A stretch of 64,000 nt of DNA from NCBI GenBank assembly GCA_029721435.1, contig CM056582.1, forward strand, positions 39,886,611-39,950,610, read 5' to 3'. Source of the DNA: Gymnothorax reevesii (Eukaryota; Chordata; Actinopteri; Anguilliformes; Muraenidae). Within the stretch, counting starts at the first letter, position 1; every line of letters starts with the position of its first letter. Made by a program: the position numbers and the translations under genes. Below the pieces are notes generated by a model. It did no database searches. It was not told the origin of the DNA and saw only the letters and a program-made list of their open reading frames with translations. This document shows positions 33,509 to 45,600 of the stretch, piece by piece.

Positions 33509-36500
33509 TCATCTTCGTGGTCTAGGGTGATCTTTATGAAAGTCTCTTATTAATGATTTGTCCAGAATAAAGCGAGAAGGTACCCAACTGCGATGCTCCG
33601 GTCCGTAGCCCTCCCAGTCGACAAGGTCCTGGAGTCCTCTACCTCGCCGACGACAGTCCTGGAGGGCTCGGACCGTAAAAGCTTCGCCTCCGTCAATGAC
33701 CCGGGCGGGTGGTGGGGGATCAGGTCCAGAGGACAGGGGGTGGGTTGCTGCGGGCTTAACTTGGGACACATGGAATGTAGGGTGAATACGGCGCATGGAC
33801 AGTGGTAGACGGAGGTGGACAGCAGTGGGACTAAGTACCTTCTCCACGGTGAAGGGACCCAGGAACTTGGGGAACAGCTTTCCCCCACTCCCCCTCAAGG
33901 GAATGTCCCTGGAGGACAGCCAAACGCGCTGTCCTGCTCGGTAGTTGGGTGCCGGAGTACGCCTTCTGTCCACCAGGCGCTTCATACTCGCCACTGACTT
34001 AAGCAGGGTGATGCGAGTAGTTCTCCAGGTGCGTCTGCATTGGCGGATGAAGGCCTGTGCAGACAGGACGGCCAACTCCTCCTCCTGACTGGGGAACAGT
34101 GGCGGTTGGTATCCCATGCAGCATTCGAAAGGAGACAGCTTGGAGGAGGAGGAGGTGTGGCTGTTGATGGCGTACTCGGCCCATGGTAATTGATGACTCC
34201 AGGAGGCTGGGTTTTTGGCACAAAGACATCTGAGGACAGTTTCAATACATTGATTAGCCCGCTCGGTCTGGCTATTAGACTGGGGATGGAAACCTGATGT
34301 AAGACTAACTGAAGTGCCGAGTAAAGTGCAGAAGGCTTTCCAGAATCGGGCAGTGAATTGGGGACCTCGATCAGAAACAATGTCGGTGGGGATGCCATGG
34401 AGACGGATGACATGTTGAATGAGTAGAGTGGCAGTTTCTTGTGCAGTGGGTAGTTTGGTGAGGGGAATGAAGTGAACAGCCTTGGAAAATCGGTCAACAA
34501 TAGTGAGGATAGAGTTATGGTGATTAGAGGGAGGTAAGCCAGTGATGAAATCTAGTGAAATGTGAGACCAAGGGCGATGGGGTGTGGGTAATGGTTGAAG
34601 AAGACCTTGAGGGGGCTGGTTAGAGACTTTGGACTGGGCACAGACCGAGCAGGCAGAGATGTAGTCCCTGACATCTTTTCGCATTACAGGCCACCAGAAG
34701 CGACGAGCAATATAGTCTAAGCTGCGGTTGATGCCAGGGTGACAGGCCAGATTAGAGGCATGGCCCCATTTCAAAACTTGGGGACGTTTGGAGACAGGTA
34801 CAAATAGGCAATTAGCGGGGCATGCACTGGGAGCTGCAGAGTCTGTGAGAGCATCTCTCACCTCTTTCTCAATGTCCAAAGCAATGGCGTTGGCAAAAAC
34901 TTCCTGTGGCAAGATAGTTTCAGTAACTGATTCCTTGTCAGTGGGCTCAAAAATCCGAGACAGAGCATCCGGCTTGACGTTCTTATTGCCTGGGCGATAG
35001 GCAAGATGAAAATTAAAACGGGAGAAGAATAGCGCCCACCTGGCTTGTCGAGGGTTCAGTCTCTTAGCTGTTTGCAGATATTCGAGGTTCTTATGGTCGG
35101 TCCAGATGAGAAACGGGAGTTTGGCGCCCTCTAGCCACTGTCTCCACTCCACCAGTGCTAGTTTGACGGCCAGCAGCTCCCGATTGTCAATGTCATAGTT
35201 TTGTTCTGTGGAGGTTAAACGGTGAGAGTAAAAAGCACATGGGTGAACCTTATGATCCATCTCTGATCTCTGTAACAGAACGGCTCCGATGCTAACGTTA
35301 GAAGCGTCAACCTCTACAATGAACTGGGTTTCAGGATTAGGGATTGAAAGGATAGGGGCTGTGGTAAAACGTGACTTGAGACTAGTAAAGGCTTCTTCCG
35401 CTTCCTCATTCCACTGGAACTTGAGTTTACTGGAAGTTAATGTAGTGAGGGGAGCAGCTACAGAGCTATGGTTACGAATAAATCTCTGGTAAAAATGAGC
35501 AAATCCCAAAAATCGTTGAAGTGACTTACGGTCTGTGGGTCTGGGCCAGTCTGTGACAGCATTCACCTTGGAGGGGTCCATACTAATGGCACCGGCTGAG
35601 ATAACGAACCCCAGGAAAGTCGTGGTGGAGACAGAGAACTCACACTTCTCAGCTTTCACGAAGAGACGGTTCTCTACTAGGCGCTTAAGGACTTGACGCA
35701 CCTGCTTCACATGATCCTCCAGGTTCTTGGAAAAAATTAGAATATCGTCAAGGTATACAAAGACGAACTTGTTAATCATGTCCCGTAACACATCATTAAC
35801 CAGACCCTGGAATACAGCTGGGGCGTTAGTAAGTCCGAAGGGAAGAACTAGATATTCCCAGTGCCCCGTGGGGGTGTTAAATGCAGTTTTCCACTCATCC
35901 CCCTCACGGATACGGACCAGGTGGTAGGCATTGCGTAGATCCAACTTAGTAAACACGGAGACCCCTTGGAGAAGTTCGAAAGCAGTGGTCATGAGTGGCA
36001 ATGGGTATCGATTCTTAACAGTGATCTCATTGAGGCCTCTATAGTCAATGCATGGGCGAAGAGACCCGTCCTTCTTACCCACAAAGAAGAATCCCGCTCC
36101 TGCAGGAGAGGAGGATGGGCGGATGATTCCGGCGGCGAGGGACTCACTTATGTAGTTCTCCATAGCTTGAGTCTCGGGACGGGACAGGGAAAACAGACGG
36201 CCTCTAGGGGGCATGGTTCCTGGCTTGAGATCAATGGCGCAGTCGTAAGGGCGATGAGGGGGTAGGCTCGTGGCACGGGTCTTGGAAAATACCTCCCTGA
36301 GGTCATGGTAAATCTGTGGAACTTTCTCCAGACTCAGAATCTCTGCAGGAGGAGGAACATGAACATGGGCATCAGCAAGACAAGACTGTAAAAAATTGGG
36401 GCCCCAACCCTTAATCTCATGGGTAGCCCAATCAATCTCGAGTTTGTACTTAACCATCCGAGGATGGCCCAGAATAACGTGGGAGTGAGGGGAGTCAATA

Positions 36501-36628
36501 AGGTTCAGCCTGATGGTTTCCTGGTGGTTGCCTGAGACGCGCAGTTTGATGGGGGCAGTGGAATGGGTAATGCGGCCGATCCTCTGACCGTTAACAGAAT
36601 TAGCCACTTGAGAAACTGAAACCTCTTA
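33509..36628 (-). pseudogene. Sushi-like pol: PR end, RT, RNase H, INT, chromodomain
   Basis: A single frame of 1032 residues (36607-33509) follows the stop at 36626-36628. It shows RT with the catalytic YLDDILIF (residues 285-292) after [15 protein letters not shown]; RNase H (about 430-545; [47 protein letters not shown]); integrase with its zinc finger ([26 protein letters not shown]) and catalytic D, D, E in [18 protein letters not shown] and NSQTERANQ; and a C-terminal chromodomain ([16 protein letters not shown], about 975-1025). Chromodomains steer integration of such elements to particular chromatin. All enzymes after the protease look undamaged. Confidence 0.93.
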
Positions 36629-37795
36629 CAGAGGTATTCCCCACTTGCGCGCCGTCTCAGTGTCCATGAAGCTGGCTTCAGCTCCAGAATCCACCAGGGC
36701 AGTGGTTTGCTTGGACCCCCCCTTTCCACTCCACACTGATGAGTACACAAGTACGATTGATGGAGGAGGTTTCCACTGGAGTAACGCCCACTAGTGGCCC
36801 TGTCTTCCTGGGTGGGCGTTGGCCCTTGGCTGGACACTGGAAGACAATGTGTCCAGCCTCGCCGCAGTAGAAGCAGGCCCTCTCCCTGAGCCTGCGTTCC
36901 CGCTCTCTTTTGTCAGTCTGGCTCGGTTCCTCTGCCTAAGATCCCTCTCAGGAGCGGTCTTGGGAATTGCAGATGTAAGGGGAGGAGGCTGCTGTCTAGC
37001 CTGGGTCACGATGTGGGGGTCCGGAGAAGCGCTGGATTGCTTCGTCCCCCTTCGCTCCTCCAAACGTGCATCCACACGAATGGCCAGGTTGATAAGAGCC
37101 TCCAGCTCTTCAGGCAGCTCACCGGTAAGGAGTTCGTCTTTTATCCTCTCAGCCAGACCATTCAAAAAGGTGTCATACAGTGCCCCCTTCTGCCACCCGC
37201 TGTTCGTAGCCAGGGTCTGGAAATCTATGGCGTAATCAGAAACAGAATGATTACCTTGACGCATGTGCAGGAGCTCTCGACCAGCCTCATGCCCATGCCT
37301 GGATCGATCAAAAACCCGCTTCATCTCCTCCTCCAACAGGCTGGATGATTGGGCGCAGGGTAGCCCCGCCTCCCAGGCTGCCGTAGCCCACAGTTTGGCT
37401 CTCCCAGTTAGCTGCATGATAATGTAAGCCATGCGGGATTGCTCAGAGGGGAAGGTGGCAGGCTGAAGGCTGAAAATCAGCTTACACTGCGTCAGGAAGG
37501 CGCGGCAGGACCCAGATTCACCGTCAAACTTCTCAGGGGGAGGTAGGCGTGGTTCTTGGACTGGAAGAGGTGGGGCAGTAGCAGGCACTGGCACAGGAGC
37601 AGGAGGGGTAGCAGCGGAGACACAGGTGGCGAGTGAGGGCTGACTAGCTCTTACCGCTGAAGCCAGGTCCGTCATCTGGTGCATCATGGTCTGCAGGTGT
37701 TGGACAACAGCTAATAACTGCTGCTGCTGGGATTCCAGCCTGACGGCCTGGTCCGCCACCCTTTCTTGCAACTTAGAATCTCTCGCTGGTTCCAT
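36629..37795 (-). pseudogene. Sushi-like gag and protease start, frameshifted
   Basis: Gag starts at ATG 37795 (MEPARDSKLQERVADQAVRL), close to the primer site. A coiled-coil-like N-terminus and a proline-rich stretch lead into the capsid-like region (FDGESGSCRAFLTQCKLIF, then YIIMQLTGRAKLWATA, then RELLHMRQGNHSVSDYAIDF). Near 36905 (RLTKE) the frame changes; the correct frame then gives the CCHC knuckle [14 protein letters not shown] at about 36832-36873 and the protease site [10 protein letters not shown] at about 36680. The TAA at 36626-36628 ends it. The shift lies before the knuckle, so it is more likely a mutation than a programmed gag-pol slip. One repaired base at each lesion would separate this copy from a complete one. 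Confidence 0.88.
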
Positions 37796-37799
37796 GGTG

Positions 37800-37811
37800 G
37801 TCAGAACGTAC
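37800..37811 (-). promoter_or_regulatory. Candidate self-priming primer-binding site
   Basis: Directly after the 5' LTR the minus strand reads GTACGTTCTGACC. ACGTTCTGAC (37809-37800) is perfectly complementary to GTCAGAACGT inside the LTR at 38219-38210, the predicted start of the RNA. No tRNA end is recognisable. Priming by the element's own RNA 5' end is established for Tf1 of fission yeast and has been suggested for vertebrate sushi relatives. Confidence 0.7.
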
Positions 37812-38934
37812 TGTGACGTACGGTTCAGGAACCACACGCGAGAGACAGAAATCCAAAAACATATGCCTTTAATGAAGTCCGAGTCAAAGCCAAAAAACAC
37901 AGGAATTGCCAAGCCACAATACGAAATCCAAAAACAGTATCGACTAGACAGGCAGGGGTCAGAACCAGTGAGACAGATTGGCAGAGGTACAGAAAACAAT
38001 AGGCAAAAAGTCGTAGTCGATGTGCAAAGCCAATGGTCATGCACAGGGCATCCAAACACAGAACTCGTGGTCATACAAAAATAGGTCAAAATCCAGAAAG
38101 GCAAAACATTACAAAAAGGGCAATGGCAAGAATCAGGGTCGGACTATCCAGTAGAAGAGAAGCAATTATCACAGGCGTACAAGGAGTTCGGGACAATGAA
38201 AATTGATCAACGTTCTGACAAGAGTTGTGGTGGGAAGACTCCTAATATACGCACAGGAATGGTCACATGCTATACAGAGATCAGCTGTGGGGAATGAGGC
38301 TAATTACATCGGGAGAATCAAATGAGGGAAACCCTTAACACGAAAATTGGTGAGAGACGAAATACGGACGGGAATCACACAGACAGCCTATGACATTGAA
38401 ACAGCTCCGGTCCACGTGCACAGATAACAAAAGCAGGAAAGTAATTAAGCACGTGCGAGAGATTCTCGCTGAACATACGGAGAGGACGGTGGAAAGCAAA
38501 GGGGCGGAGAATACAACAGGGCGATTGCGAAGAGGGAATTAGTCTATTAGTAGCGGTGCAGCTTTACAACTTAAACTGGAGTGTTCATTAGTAATTTAGT
38601 AATCGAATATATACATGCTTAGTTGTGTTAGTAGACTATAATACAAAATACAAATGTTAGTCTTGTTAATAATTAGAACAGAAGGTCGAAGGAAGAAAAC
38701 GAGATACGAAGGATTATTATTAAACACCAGACTTCATTTAAATCACCCGAAGTCAGTGAGCACGCAGACAGGGAAGACGGACTAAACCAACTAGATCACA
38801 AGACAGGGGAGACAAGTGCAATGGAACTGAAACATGGAATGAACCAAAAACCAGAATATTGCAAAAACCAAAAAGAATAAATAAAAGAAAATAATCATAA
38901 ACACAAAACATGAACAAAAACCAGAACCATGACA
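37812..38934 (-). repeat. 5' LTR of the sushi-like element (1123 bp)
   Basis: It begins (plus strand) TGTGACGTACGGTTCAGG and ends CAGAACCATGACA. About 230 bases at roughly 38335-38570 have no counterpart in the other LTR; whether this is a deletion there or an insertion here is open. Confidence 0.9.
38243..38249 (-). promoter_or_regulatory. TATA box of the sushi-like 5' LTR
   Basis: The minus strand reads TATATTA, 30 bases before GTCAGAACGT (from 38219), a normal TATA-to-start distance. The same spacing exists in the other LTR and, in diverged form, in the LTR relic at 53985-54700. Confidence 0.65.
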
Positions 38935-40684
38935 GGAAGTCTCAATGAGATCTTTTGCAAGAGAGACACGGCCAAGGTAGTGGCCAACACAATGCCAACA
39001 TGAAACAATACAAGTACAATACAAGCAACATAAAACATGCAGTTTTAGAGATATTTCGATACATTGGCTTGCTCACGCAGAGTACTGACACGTTCAAAAT
39101 GTTTTGCATAGCACTCTTAAAGGCCCCCTAATATGCTGTATTTAGTGGTTTAAAATATGTCCAATGGGTCTTTAAAATAATGTTAATGCTAATGTTACAA
39201 AAAAAAACAAAAAAAACACACACATTCAGGCCTAGTGAGACCTCTTCTCTCTCAACATCTGTGCTGGCCTGAAACACGAGCCGTTTTGAAATGGGCAGGG
39301 AGGCGACGCTAGTGAGGCACTGCTCTGATTGGCTGCCTGGCCACTTCGATTGCGGGAGAGGGTGCAGACCAGAAAAACCAGGAAACGAAGCTGGCAGATA
39401 TTTCAGGACAGCTCTCTTCGGCATTTCTGTGAGGCTGTACTTGTTTGGTCACGAATCCGATGCCGAATGGGAAGAGGAGGCAATTCAAGTATTGCAGCAA
39501 GGTTTACAGCAGGATTTCAATGAATGGCAAATTAAAATTTCAGTGTTTTGCTTGTACTGTCTCGCCTTGCATGCATGCGAATGCAGCTGTACTGTTATAT
39601 AATCATGTTATATACCCACTTAGCTATCTGGAGGACAGTTTACTAAAAGCTCCTGTTAATCATTTCTACCAAAAAAAAAATGCAATTCTGACACCAAGCT
39701 ACAAAATGAGTGCGTACCAAAAACACACAAACGGCGCAAGCGTTGCTTATGGGGAGCAAACGAATCGATAATTTCAACCGAAGAAAATCTGTATCTTATC
39801 TCCAGCTTTTTTTCCAGCTTTTTATTCACTAAAACAATTTGGATGGATGAAATTCCGCTGCGGCAGTGCAGAGAAATCGTTTGTTGTACCAGACACTTTA
39901 TAGTGCGTTTCACGATTGCTTTCACTGCGGTAGGATCAGAGAGCTGATTCCACACCAATGCAAAGTACCCAGCTGACCCCGTTTATGTATAAGTAAAATG
40001 ATCATTTCACAGCAGCAGTAAACAAACCCAAACACGTACCCTAAGCTCCGCAAAGCCTATGTCTGGTCTAACTGCAGCCTTATCAGCCTAACTTTGCAGA
40101 CACGCACAACATCTCTCCGGGTAGCTTAAACTGTAGCGGCTACAGTCAGGTAACATTAATATAAAACCACCACCTTGATGCTCACCAAAGTACCACAAGA
40201 ATACTAATCTGAATTACTGCATATACTAAATTAACCAGGAGCATTTCCTAAGTAGCACGGAACGCAAACTAACATACGGTAGCGGTCATTATTTCAACAG
40301 AGACAAACAGTACCCTGCGATACAAGTACCCTTCAAATGAGGTTTATGTTCACACACCGTCTGTTGAATGTCCCCTGATATTACTCTTGAATGTTCAGGA
40401 CACAAACATTAACAACAGTAACTTAGCTTTGTTAACCACAGTGCTACAGCCACATTCAACAGGCTATTACGTTAGGTAGGCTTATGCCACACAAAATGGT
40501 AAAACTTACTGCTTCTGCGTCTGTGAGTCACGGACAGTTGCTACTGATCCAGGTTTTATCTCCAGATATTTTACAAAGCCAGCGTTTGAGGCCAGTTGTT
40601 AGTGCCAGCTATCATTAGTGGTCCTGCTAGCCATCCATAGCACATAGTTTCACTTACTGTATTTGCCGTTATATCGTTACTTAC
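38935..40684. other. Right piece of the split repeat, then no recognisable gene
   Basis: 38935 to about 39020 continues the interrupted repeat (GGAAGTCTCAATGAGATC). A possible TTAA-element terminus starts at about 39118 (TTAAAGGCCCCCTAATATG), but I see no partner. The frame around 39420-39540 (ESDAEWEEEAIQVLQQ) looks biased in composition but matches no family I know. Confidence 0.45.
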
Positions 40685-40784
40685 TGGGTAAGAGCCGGAA
40701 TTGCATTTTGTTTTCAATTATATGCTCCAGAAATATTTAAGTTTGATGGTATGAATGGTATCATTCATTTTACATAGTACAGTA

Positions 40785-41405
40785 CAGTACATGAACAAGC
40801 ATGAAGAGCAATACAATTTACGACATGTTGTTTTGTTTAGCGGCTCTATTTGAATTCGGTAATTGTAATGCAGGCCATGCACTTGAAAATTAGGGGCTGG
40901 TATGTAAGAGCCAAAATTGCATTTTGTTTTCAATTATATGTTCCAGCAATATATGCTTAAACGTATGAATTGCTTTATTAATTTTACAATAATGAATATA
41001 GTGGAGTGTTTGTGTAGCCTCCCAAATTAAAGAGCACACATTTCTCATTTATCATACAAGTATAATTGTGCGCAACTGCAGTCATTTCACACGGGGCTTG
41101 GTGCTCAAGACAGGAAAAGCTATACAAATTTGGGTGATTATGTGGCTTTTGGGTGCTAAGAATCATGGGGAGTGCTTGGCAGTTTTGAACGTACAGTGTT
41201 TTTGACTGCAGTGTTCGGATAATTAAAAGGAAAAAGTGAATGGATTGGATATAATGTTCGTATGTAAATAATTGCTGAATGAGCAAGTGTATTTTCTTTA
41301 AAATAAAATTTTGTTTGACCTTTAAAATCTCTGGAATTGTTTGGCAAAAACGCGAGTCAAGTAATCCTCATTCACTGCCGCAACACCAACGAAATGGAAC
41401 CTACA
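40785..41405 (+). repeat. BEL/Pao LTR-plus-leader, copy 1
   Basis: About 620 bases repeat directly, at roughly 95% identity, at 46862-47490. Both copies end just after the ATG that begins a gag-like frame (ATGGAACCTACA). The 90 bases before copy 1 (40686-40775, TAAGAGCCGGAATTGCATTT) also resemble 40906-40995 within it. I read the block as LTR plus leader; the exact LTR edges are not clear. Confidence 0.65.
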
Positions 41406-41619
41406 GTTGTCAAAAAACTGACTGGTATTAGAGGATTGAAGGACGGGTGTTCTTTGTGGAAAGTGTTCTTAGTACGGATCCAACAAGTGCAACAAGGAAA
41501 TGTTTCACCGGCCTATACCAAAGGGGCGTGAGTAGACAAGAAACTTTTTGAAGTTTATTCTGATACAGTTGGAATGGCCGGAATGAGTGGGATTCTCAGC
41601 CGCTGCGCTTTGGAATAAA

Positions 41620-43250
41620 CTCGGCATCAAAAGGACACTGATGAAAAACAGACAATTCTGTAATGATTACAACAACTTCATGCAGGACATCATGGAAAAG
41701 GGCTATGAGGTGAAGGTGTCTAACCCCATAGTGATGTTACAAGAGCAAGTTTGGTATCTCCCACATCATGGTGTCTACCATCCTACCAAGAACAAGATTT
41801 GAGTGGTGTTTGATTGTGGCGCGAGTTACCAAGGCACATCCTTGAATGAGCAGCTCTTGCAAGGTCGAAATTTGACCAGCAGTCTCATTGGAGTGCTGAC
41901 TCGATTCCCGCAAGAGCACATTGCCCTGGGTTCTTGACAAAAATTCTGACCTTCCCTGGTTCCTCTGGTGGCCAAATGGTGATACCACAGGACCGTTGGA
42001 GGAGTACAAAATGGCAGTCCATCTTTTTGGTGCCACAAGCTGTGCCAATTTTGCACTAAGAAAATGCACAGAAGACAACAAAGAATACTTTTCCGAGGAC
42101 ACCATCAAGACTGTGTTCAGGAAATTTTATGTTGACGACTGCCTGAAGTCTATACCTACTGAGCAGCAAGCAGTTGCATTAATTCACCAACTTACCAATC
42201 TATGCATCAAAGGAGGCTTCCTTTTATCAAAGTGGATATGCAACAACCGCAACGTACTTTCTGCTGTCCCAAAAGAGGAGCGTTCAGAAGAGTCAAAGAT
42301 TTGGACCTGGATCAAGGTATACTACCAGTGGAAAGAGTTCTTGGAGTCCATTGGTGCATTGAATCTGATACCCTGAATCATCATCATTTAGAATCATCAT
42401 CAAGGACCGACCTCTCACACGACAAGGCATTCTATCTATGGTGAGCTCAATTGATCTTCTTGGGAAAAAAAAAAGATCTTCTTGAAATCCTCGCTCCATT
42501 AATTCTACCAGTAAAGCAGATTCTACAAGAACTGTGCAGGATGAAATGTGGCTGGGATAAGGCTATATCAGATACCCATGTTCAGCAAAGGACAAAGTGG
42601 CTCACTGAATTGCACCTACTTTCAGACTTTGAAGTAAGCAGGTTTTTCAAAGCGCCAATGTTTGAAGTACCAGTCTCATTTCAGCTCCATCACTTTGCTG
42701 ACGCAAGTGAATCTGGATATGGGACAGTTTCATATCTACAGTTCAAAAACACTCGGAATGTGCTCCATTGATCCTTTGTCTTGGGGAAAGCAAGGGTTGC
42801 TCCTATCAAGCCAGTAACCATCCCAAGGATGGAGCTAACTGCTGCAGTGGTGGCAGTCCGCATTGACAAATTGAGTTTCCACTCGAACACACTATTTTCT
42901 GGACTGACAGTACAGTTGTACTGAAATACCTCCACAGCAAAACTGTTCGCTTTCGCACCTTTGTGGCAAATAGGATCACCATCATCAGAGAAAATTCAGG
43001 AATCTCACAATGGAGGTATGTGAATTCTATTCTTAATCCTGCTGACCAGGCTTCAAGAGGTGTTCCAGTCGATGACTTTCTGAAAAATAAGGACTGGATC
43101 TCCGGGCCATCATTTCTTACACGGTCAGTTAAGCAATGGCCTACTATGCCGGATGACGTCAGCCAAATGGATTCTGAGGATCCTGAAATGAAATCGGGAA
43201 CAACGGTTGCTGTCGTTACAGGAACTGAAGATCCTTTCAATTAACTACTG
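41620..43250 (+). pseudogene. BEL/Pao reverse transcriptase / RNase H, broken
   Basis: RT motifs appear across frames: VWYLPHHGVYHPTKNK, then [51 protein letters not shown] and the catalytic FYVDDCL (about 42127-42147). A block before FLWWPNGDT is deleted, removing part of the palm. Downstream come SKWICNNRNVLSA, LAPLILPVKQILQEL, LHHFADASESGYGTVSYLQ with the RNase H aspartate, RMELTAAVVAVRIDKL and FWTDSTVVLKYL. Several stops and frame changes lie between these blocks. Confidence 0.85.
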
Positions 43251-43538
43251 TCTCATTACTGCACCTGGTTCAAGCTGAAGAAAGCATTCGCCTGGATTCT
43301 CAAGGCGAAAGAATTCCTGAGATGTCCAGCTCAAGAACGGAAAGATGGAAAAACTTGCTAAGACTTTCCAAGTGATCAGCAGCCATATCACCTGAAAAAA
43401 GAAAGATTGCTGTTGAAGAACAATTCAGCTTCTTCTGCACTAAATTGTGATGATCTTGATCAAGCAGAAGAAGAAATAATTCACTTCTGCTAAAGAAAAG
43501 GGTTCCGAGAGGATAGTGCATCACTCCAAAAGACTGGA

Positions 43539-44666
43539 GTGGTGAAAAGAAGGAGCCACTTGTACAAACTGTCGCCAGTGCTTCATCAGGGGATAATACG
43601 AGTTGGTGGAAGACTGAGTAAATCACCAATGCCTGCATTAGCAAAGCATCCAGCAATCCTGCCAAAAGATCACCATGTGACTCAGCTAATTCTCAGACAT
43701 GTGGATCAGGGGGTTGGCCACAGTGGCAGAAAACACACACTGTCAAAGTTGCGACAAACATATTGGGTACCAGTTGCAAATTCTGCTGTTCGGAGAGTCA
43801 TCACCAAATGTGTGCAGTGCAAAAAACTGAGTGCAATTCGTTCTGATCAAAAGATGGTCGATCTACCTCAAGATCGTTCATTCCTGGATGAGCGACCATT
43901 CACTTATGTTGGAGTTGACTTCTTTGGCCCGTTCGAAGTAAAGTGGGGCAGAGTTACAGTCAAGAGGCATGGAGTAATATTCACCTGCCTAACTCAACGA
44001 GCTGTTCACATTGAGGTGGCGCATTCCTTGGACACAGATTCATGTATAAATGCAATTCGCAGATTCATTACAAGAAGAGGACAAGCTAAGTTACTGAAAT
44101 CGGATAATGGTACCAATTTTGTTGGAGCAAACAGAGAGTTGCAGGATGCCATTAAAAGTCTTAACTGTTCTCAGATACAGAATACGCTTCTCCAAAAGGG
44201 GATCACCTGGAAATTCAACCCTCCCTCAGCTTCGCTTCATGGTGGAATTTGGGAACGACAGATTCGGACTATCAGACAAATTTTAGGGGCAGTACTTCAG
44301 GAACAAACACTCAACGATGAAGGGTTACAGACCTTACTGTGTGAAGTAAAAGCCATAACTAATGAAAGAACAATCACAAAGACATCAAACGTCCCCAATG
44401 GCTTGGAAGGGCTCACTCAGAATCACCTGCTCCAGTTGAAAACTCAACCAATACTGCCTCCCATGGTTTCTGAGAAAGGAGACTGCTATGCTCGCAGAAG
44501 ATGGCGTCAAGTGCAGTATATGGCTGACTTATTCTGGAATGGTGGACAAAAGAATACCTGCCAGATCTCCAGGAAAGACAAAAATTGGCTGTTGCTCAAA
44601 GAAACTAAAGCCAGGGGACATTGTCCTGATAATACACAGTATCCTGAGTACAACTCCAGACTCTAA
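43539..44666 (+). pseudogene. BEL/Pao integrase, open frame but isolated
   Basis: This 375-residue frame is the integrase part of pol. The zinc finger is GHSGRKHTLSKLRQTYWVP with CVQCKK. Catalytic residues lie in VGVDFFGPF (D), LLKSDNGTNF (D) and GGIWERQIRTI (E). The end deviates from BEL elements after about residue 290, where LPP and RRRWRQVQYMADLFW suggest an indel upstream. It has no start codon of its own in nature, being cut from a longer polyprotein by stops at about 43360 and 43492, so it is not expected to be expressed. Confidence 0.85.
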
Positions 44667-44684
44667 GGGTTTGGTATGGTAAGT

Positions 44685-45428
44685 GAAGTTAAAAACAAGC
44701 ACCAGCATATTGGACAGACCAATAACTAAGCTTTGTTTGCTCTTAGAGGCAGACTAGGCTATGTGGACATTTAGAGGGACATACTGTATGTCATTAAGTT
44801 TGATGGATTATGGGCCTTTGGTAAAGATAGAGCCCCAGCGTTGAGACACGTGCTGGCAACCTCTGGGTCATTCCATGTCAAATCAAACAAGAATTTCCAA
44901 ACATCTCTTGGAATTTTGTGAAAGTTTGTGGATGAATGAGGACCTATGAGTAATGAATAAATCTGAAATATTTTTGCTCAATACCTCCTAATTAGGGAGT
45001 AATTCGTTAACAAAGTTTTGACTAATTAGTGTGCCCTTGCGACTTCAAACACGTATATCTCCCTTAGTATAACAGCTAGAGAATTGATTGTGGTCTCATC
45101 GGAAAGGTCTTTTCAAGCCCTAGAAGTCTCTTTCTCAACTTTTCCATAGAGTCAAATGGAAAAAAGTTACAGCACATCAAAATATTTAAAGGTGTATTGC
45201 AAAAAAACATAGTTTTCAAATTTCTTAAAATTCACGCACGAAGTAGCTTATGATGTTAAGAAGCTCTCCTGTAGGTTTTGTGATAGGCACTCAAACGGTC
45301 TTTGAGCTATTAGCAAATATGTGCAGGTACAACAGTAGAAATTTGCCATTTATATTTTACTTTTTATTTTCAAGAAAAAATGTCTTTAAAGCATTCATAT
45401 CACCTTACAAACGTCTTTATACCTTAAA
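44685..45428. other. No recognisable gene
   Basis: Short frames only. It probably includes the 3' untranslated end of the BEL element, but no boundary is visible. Confidence 0.45.
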
Positions 45429-45600
45429 TAGTCCCCCCAGGATCAAAGCAGTCCGCGGAATATAGGGCGAGGTGCAGAATTTAATATTTTACATGTATTT
45501 TTCATCCCGGCCGCTAGATTTTGCAGTCAGATAAACGGGATCTAAGACTCACAGCTGGTGCTGCCGGTTACGGAAACTGATTTTTTTCTGCTGTATGCGG

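Larger units (their letters stand above)
32591..38934 (-). mobile_element. Sushi-like chromodomain Ty3/gypsy retrotransposon
   Basis: LTRs with TG...CA ends enclose gag and pol on the minus strand. GGAAG on both sides (32586-32590 and 38935-38939) is the 5-bp target duplication. The domain order is standard: gag, zinc knuckle, PR, RT, RH, INT, chromodomain. A purine-rich tract (minus strand AGGAGGGGGGGGG, about 33486-33498) precedes the 3' LTR. Only two clear lesions are seen: a frame change near 36905 before the zinc knuckle and a TAA at 36626-36628 after the protease site. The LTRs differ in length (892 against 1123) because about 230 bases are missing from the left one. Confidence 0.93.
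41337..44684 (+). mobile_element. BEL/Pao LTR retrotransposon, decayed
   Basis: The internal part has BEL/Pao-type RT, RNase H and integrase in order on the plus strand. Gag is reduced to a short start (41392-41529, MEPTVVKKLTGIRGLKDGCS), and the rest of gag and the protease appear to be deleted. Many stops and shifts interrupt pol. The right LTR is not directly behind the coding region; the matching repeat lies at 46862 after other insertions. Confidence 0.85.

Noticed and set aside
36905..36930. Programmed frameshift between gag and pol
   Set aside because: The shift lies before the zinc knuckle, inside gag, and there is no slippery heptamer at the right place; a mutation is simpler.
37795..38104. 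N-terminal extension of the sushi-like gag into the LTR
   Set aside because: The frame is open by chance through the 5' LTR. The ATG at 37795 follows the primer site and is the sensible start.
39420..39540. Possible exon (ESDAEWEEEAIQVLQQ)
   Set aside because: The acidic stretch has no splice context or family match that I can support.
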